This document shows, piece after piece, positions 14,747 to 16,572 of a stretch of 16,572 nucleotides of DNA. The notes under the pieces were generated by a model. It did not search any database. It saw nothing but the letters and a program-made list of their open reading frames with translations, and was not told the DNA's origin. Both the position numbers and the translations under genes were made by a program. Source of the stretch: Actinomycetota bacterium (GTDB lineage Bacteria > Actinomycetota > Thermoleophilia > Solirubrobacterales > Solirubrobacteraceae); NCBI GenBank assembly GCA_009699915.1, contig WLNG01000005.1, forward strand, positions 1-16,572, in the 5' to 3' direction. How positions within the stretch are numbered: position 1 is the stretch's first letter; every line of letters starts with the position of its first letter.

Positions 14747-15442
14747 TCAGGCGCCGAGAGGGCGTTTGTGGGCCACCCCCGTGCGCCGGGGGTAGCGATC
14801 GGGTGTCGGAGATTCCTTCGTGCTCAAGCAGAGATGGCGCTCGGCTTCTCCGCTCGCAAGCGGCCGGTATTCCGGGCGTGACATCCCGAGCTCCAGCGCC
14901 GCCCGCACCGCAACGCTCTCCTCTGCGTCATCGCGCCGGCCCTTCCACGCCACCAGGGCTCCTCCCTGGTGCAGCAGCGGCGCCGCGTATTCGAGCAGCA
15001 CACCGAGCGGGGCCAGTGCGCGCGCCGTCACGGCGCCTGAAGCGCCCAGGCCCTCGGGCCACGCCTCGGCGCGGGCGACGACGACGGCCACGTTGCGCAG
15101 GTCCATGGCGATGGCCGCCTCGCGCAGGAACTCGGCCTTCTTGCTGACGCTCTCGACCAACGTGACCCGCGCCTGCGGCAACGCGACAGCGAGCACAAGG
15201 CCGGGAAAGCCGCCTCCCGACCCGAGATCGGCGATCTGCAGAGTACTTCGCAGCTCCGGCGCGGACAGACCGCTCAAGGAATCGGCGATATGCACCTCCA
15301 CCGCACGATCCGGATCACGCACCGAGGTCAGCGCGTGCGGTGACTGCGCAAGCAGCCGGAGCAGCAGATCCAGCTGCTCGGGCGCCGCCGCGGGCAGCGT
15401 GTGTTCGCGCGCCAGCTCCTGAAGTCGCTCCATCGGGGACAT
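14747..15442 (-). CDS. rsmG: 16S rRNA (guanine527-N7)-methyltransferase RsmG (GidB)
   Basis: S-adenosylmethionine-dependent enzyme that methylates N7 of G527 in 16S rRNA; loss gives low-level streptomycin resistance in several bacteria. The 231-residue protein has HIADSLSGL (51-59), the AdoMet-binding loop IADLGSGGGFPGLVLA (70-85), VESVSKKAEFLREAA (96-110), TARALAPLGVLLEYAAPLL (139-157), ALVAWKGR (162-169) and the family ending TPDRYPRRTGVAHKRPL. ATG 15442 is used; ATG 15433 is three codons inside and equally acceptable, and neither has a clear ribosome-binding site. It sits between jag and parA in the order usual near the replication origin. The 39 bases between it and the jag stop contain a parS-like palindrome. 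Confidence 0.96.
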   Translation of the reverse strand: MSPMERLQELAREHTLPAAAPEQLDLLLRLLAQSPHALTSVRDPDRAVEVHIADSLSGLSAPELRSTLQIADLGSGGGFPGLVLAVALPQARVTLVESVSKKAEFLREAAIAMDLRNVAVVVARAEAWPEGLGASGAVTARALAPLGVLLEYAAPLLHQGGALVAWKGRRDDAEESVAVRAALELGMSRPEYRPLASGEAERHLCLSTKESPTPDRYPRRTGVAHKRPLGA

Positions 15443-15456
15443 CGCCGCAGCGTAGG

Positions 15457-15472
15457 CGTTTCCCGTGAAACG
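15457..15472. promoter_or_regulatory. parS-like ParB-binding site
   Basis: CGTTTCCCGTGAAACG differs from the widely conserved parS core GTTTCACGTGAAAC at one base (A to C at 15463). It is the only such sequence I found in the window and lies between the jag stop (15482) and the rsmG start (15442), about 1.5 kb from parB. Sequence match and context support it; ParB binding is inferred. Confidence 0.8.
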
Positions 15473-15481
15473 CTCGGAGGC

Positions 15482-15949
15482 TCAGGCCGCGGGGGAGACG
15501 ACGAGCCGCCGCTCGGGCTCCTCGCCCTCGCTGTGCGTCTCGATCTCGGCACGATCGCGCAGGTGCTCGTGCACGATCCGCCGCTCACTGGCGCTCATCG
15601 GCTCGAGCGCCACCGGGACCCCGCGCTCGAGCGCCTCGTCGACGGCATCGTCCGCAAGTCGCTCGAGTACCTCACGGCGGTGCTCGCGGTACCCGGCCGC
15701 ATCAATGACGACGCGGCGTCGGTCGTCCTCGGTGCCCTGCAGAACCGCGCGAGATGCCAGATGCTGAATTGCGTCGATCGTCTGGCCGTGGCGCCCGATC
15801 AGGAGTCCGAGGTCCTCGCCGTCAACCAGGCCGGTGATGGTGTCCTCATCCTCGACGACCTCGATCTCTCCGTCGAGACCGAGCGCGTCGAGAACGTGCT
15901 CGAGCAGCTCGCCGACGATCTCCGCGCCCTCGGACAGCTCACGTGTCAT
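15482..15949 (-). CDS. jag: KH-R3H RNA-binding protein, Jag/SpoIIIJ-associated (KhpB-like)
   Basis: A 155-residue RNA-binding protein encoded next to yidC in most Gram-positive bacteria and linked to control of cell elongation and envelope synthesis. It has a KH domain with the GxxG loop in LLIGRHGQTIDAIQHLASRAV (G52-R-H-G55) and an R3H domain at about 90-152 with SASERRIVHEHL (Arg124 and His127) and a C-terminal EEPERRLVV strand. The N-terminal Jag_N domain of Firmicute proteins is absent, replaced by an acidic helix, as is common in actinobacteria. ATG 15949 is chosen because GGGAGG lies five bases upstream and because it overlaps the yidC stop by four bases (ATGA); the open frame upstream to 16180 is antisense-like. 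Confidence 0.94.
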   Translation of the reverse strand: MTRELSEGAEIVGELLEHVLDALGLDGEIEVVEDEDTITGLVDGEDLGLLIGRHGQTIDAIQHLASRAVLQGTEDDRRRVVIDAAGYREHRREVLERLADDAVDEALERGVPVALEPMSASERRIVHEHLRDRAEIETHSEGEEPERRLVVSPAA

Positions 15950-16572
15950 CGCCGCCTCCCGGAACGCTTCTTCTTCTGCCGCGGCGGAGGTGGCGGACTC
16001 GCCTTGGGACCGTCGCCAGCGATCTTCGCATCCTTGGTCGCGACCGGGCCCGAGACGGCGGCCGCGCCCGCCGTTGCCGGCGCAGGGTTCAGCGGGATCG
16101 GCCCATCCCCGCTCCCCCCGAGCCAGCTTGGCAACTGTCCCGTCTTGCGACGAATGAAGTACTGCTGGCCGACCGTCCACGTATTGGTCGTGATCCAGTA
16201 GACGAGTAGGCCGGCGGGGAAGCCCTTGATGAAGAAGACGAAGACGAACGGCAGCGCGAACATGATGATGCGCTGGTTCTTGTCGGCCGTGACCGACATC
16301 AAGATGCTCGACAGCAGCTGGGATCCGACGTAAAGGACAAGCAGCGCGACCAGCACGCCGCCGGTCGCGTTATTGGTCAGGTCAGGAATGAAGAGGAACT
16401 TCGCCGAGCCCGGATCCACGAGCTCACACGGCGTGTTCGAAACGCTCTTCCCGAGCTCCTTGGCGGTGGCGAGGATCTTCGCCTCCGGCCCGCAGATGTC
16501 GACCTTCAGATCCTTGCGCAGCATGTAGAACAGCGAGATGAAGACCGGCATCTGCAGCACCAGGGGAAGGCA
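15946..16572 (-). CDS. yidC: Membrane protein insertase YidC/OxaA, C-terminal part
   Basis: Inserts and folds inner-membrane proteins, alone or with SecYEG. The window holds the last 208 codons; the 5' end lies past the right edge, where the frame stays open and reads CLPLVLQMPVFISLFYML, the conserved motif of the second core helix. Later hydrophobic segments are GGVLVALLVLYVGSQLLSSI and RIIMFALPFVFVFFIKGFPA followed by GLLVYWITTNTWTVGQQYFI, the last being a family signature. The tail is Ala/Pro-rich and ends with a proline run and KKKRSGRRR, a basic segment that in YidC proteins often contacts the ribosome. The stop overlaps the jag start by four bases. Confidence 0.96.
   Translation of the reverse strand, partial: CLPLVLQMPVFISLFYMLRKDLKVDICGPEAKILATAKELGKSVSNTPCELVDPGSAKFLFIPDLTNNATGGVLVALLVLYVGSQLLSSILMSVTADKNQRIIMFALPFVFVFFIKGFPAGLLVYWITTNTWTVGQQYFIRRKTGQLPSWLGGSGDGPIPLNPAPATAGAAAVSGPVATKDAKIAGDGPKASPPPPPRQKKKRSGRRR

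Noticed and set aside
15950..16180. N-terminal extension of jag
   Set aside because: Overlaps the yidC C-terminus in another frame; ATG 15949 has a good ribosome-binding site and gives the usual actinobacterial Jag length.

Overview
The window is high-GC and densely coded, with GTG starts, ATGA/GTGA overlaps and few U-tract terminators, which fits an actinobacterium. The mix of gene families suggests a Thermoleophilia/Solirubrobacterales-like organism. That placement is inference from gene content and was not tested by any search. The right end carries the conserved origin-proximal cluster yidC-jag-rsmG-parA-parB (all on the minus strand), so oriC probably lies beyond the right edge.

Layout from left to right. 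Positions 1-1055 (minus) hold hemB and the first 31 codons of an overlapping AsnC/siroheme-decarboxylase-like gene, a tetrapyrrole locus. Diverging from hemB is a YmdB-type metallophosphoesterase (1127-1945, plus). It ends tail-to-tail, with an 80-base overlap, against a minus-strand membrane operon: a DUF4126-like protein followed by a polytopic GT-C/GT87-like protein with an N-terminal extracytoplasmic domain. Diverging from that operon is a two-gene unit, a fold-type I aminotransferase overlapping a D-Ala-D-Ala ligase (4199-6507, plus). Its stop codon abuts the stop of a minus-strand bifunctional-nuclease family gene.

The central block (7076-11360) is a signalling island. A 928-residue membrane histidine kinase with three PAS-like regions (minus) diverges from two translationally coupled response regulators (plus), an Rcp1-like single-domain receiver and a REC-HD-GYP protein likely to degrade cyclic di-GMP. 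Their shared 89-bp intergenic region holds a long inverted repeat.

Between the signalling island and the chromosome-partition cluster lies the least ordinary part of the window. A secreted SGNH/GDSL hydrolase gene with AT-richer codon choice is bracketed by an 83-bp direct repeat (77/83 identical). The left copy starts in the last codons of the HD-GYP gene. The right copy repeats those codons and runs into the 3' end of tRNA-Ile(GAU). This looks like a small insertion or duplication at the junction between the regulator gene and the tRNA.

The right block (13054-16572, minus) makes ParB and ParA (chromosome segregation), RsmG (16S rRNA G527 methylation), a KH-R3H protein of the Jag family and the C-terminal part of YidC (membrane insertase). 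A parS-like palindrome sits between rsmG and jag, and two other palindromes sit upstream of parA. No CRISPR array, integrase, transposase or rRNA gene was seen. No gene-free stretch exceeds 300 bases; the longest is 11361-11553.
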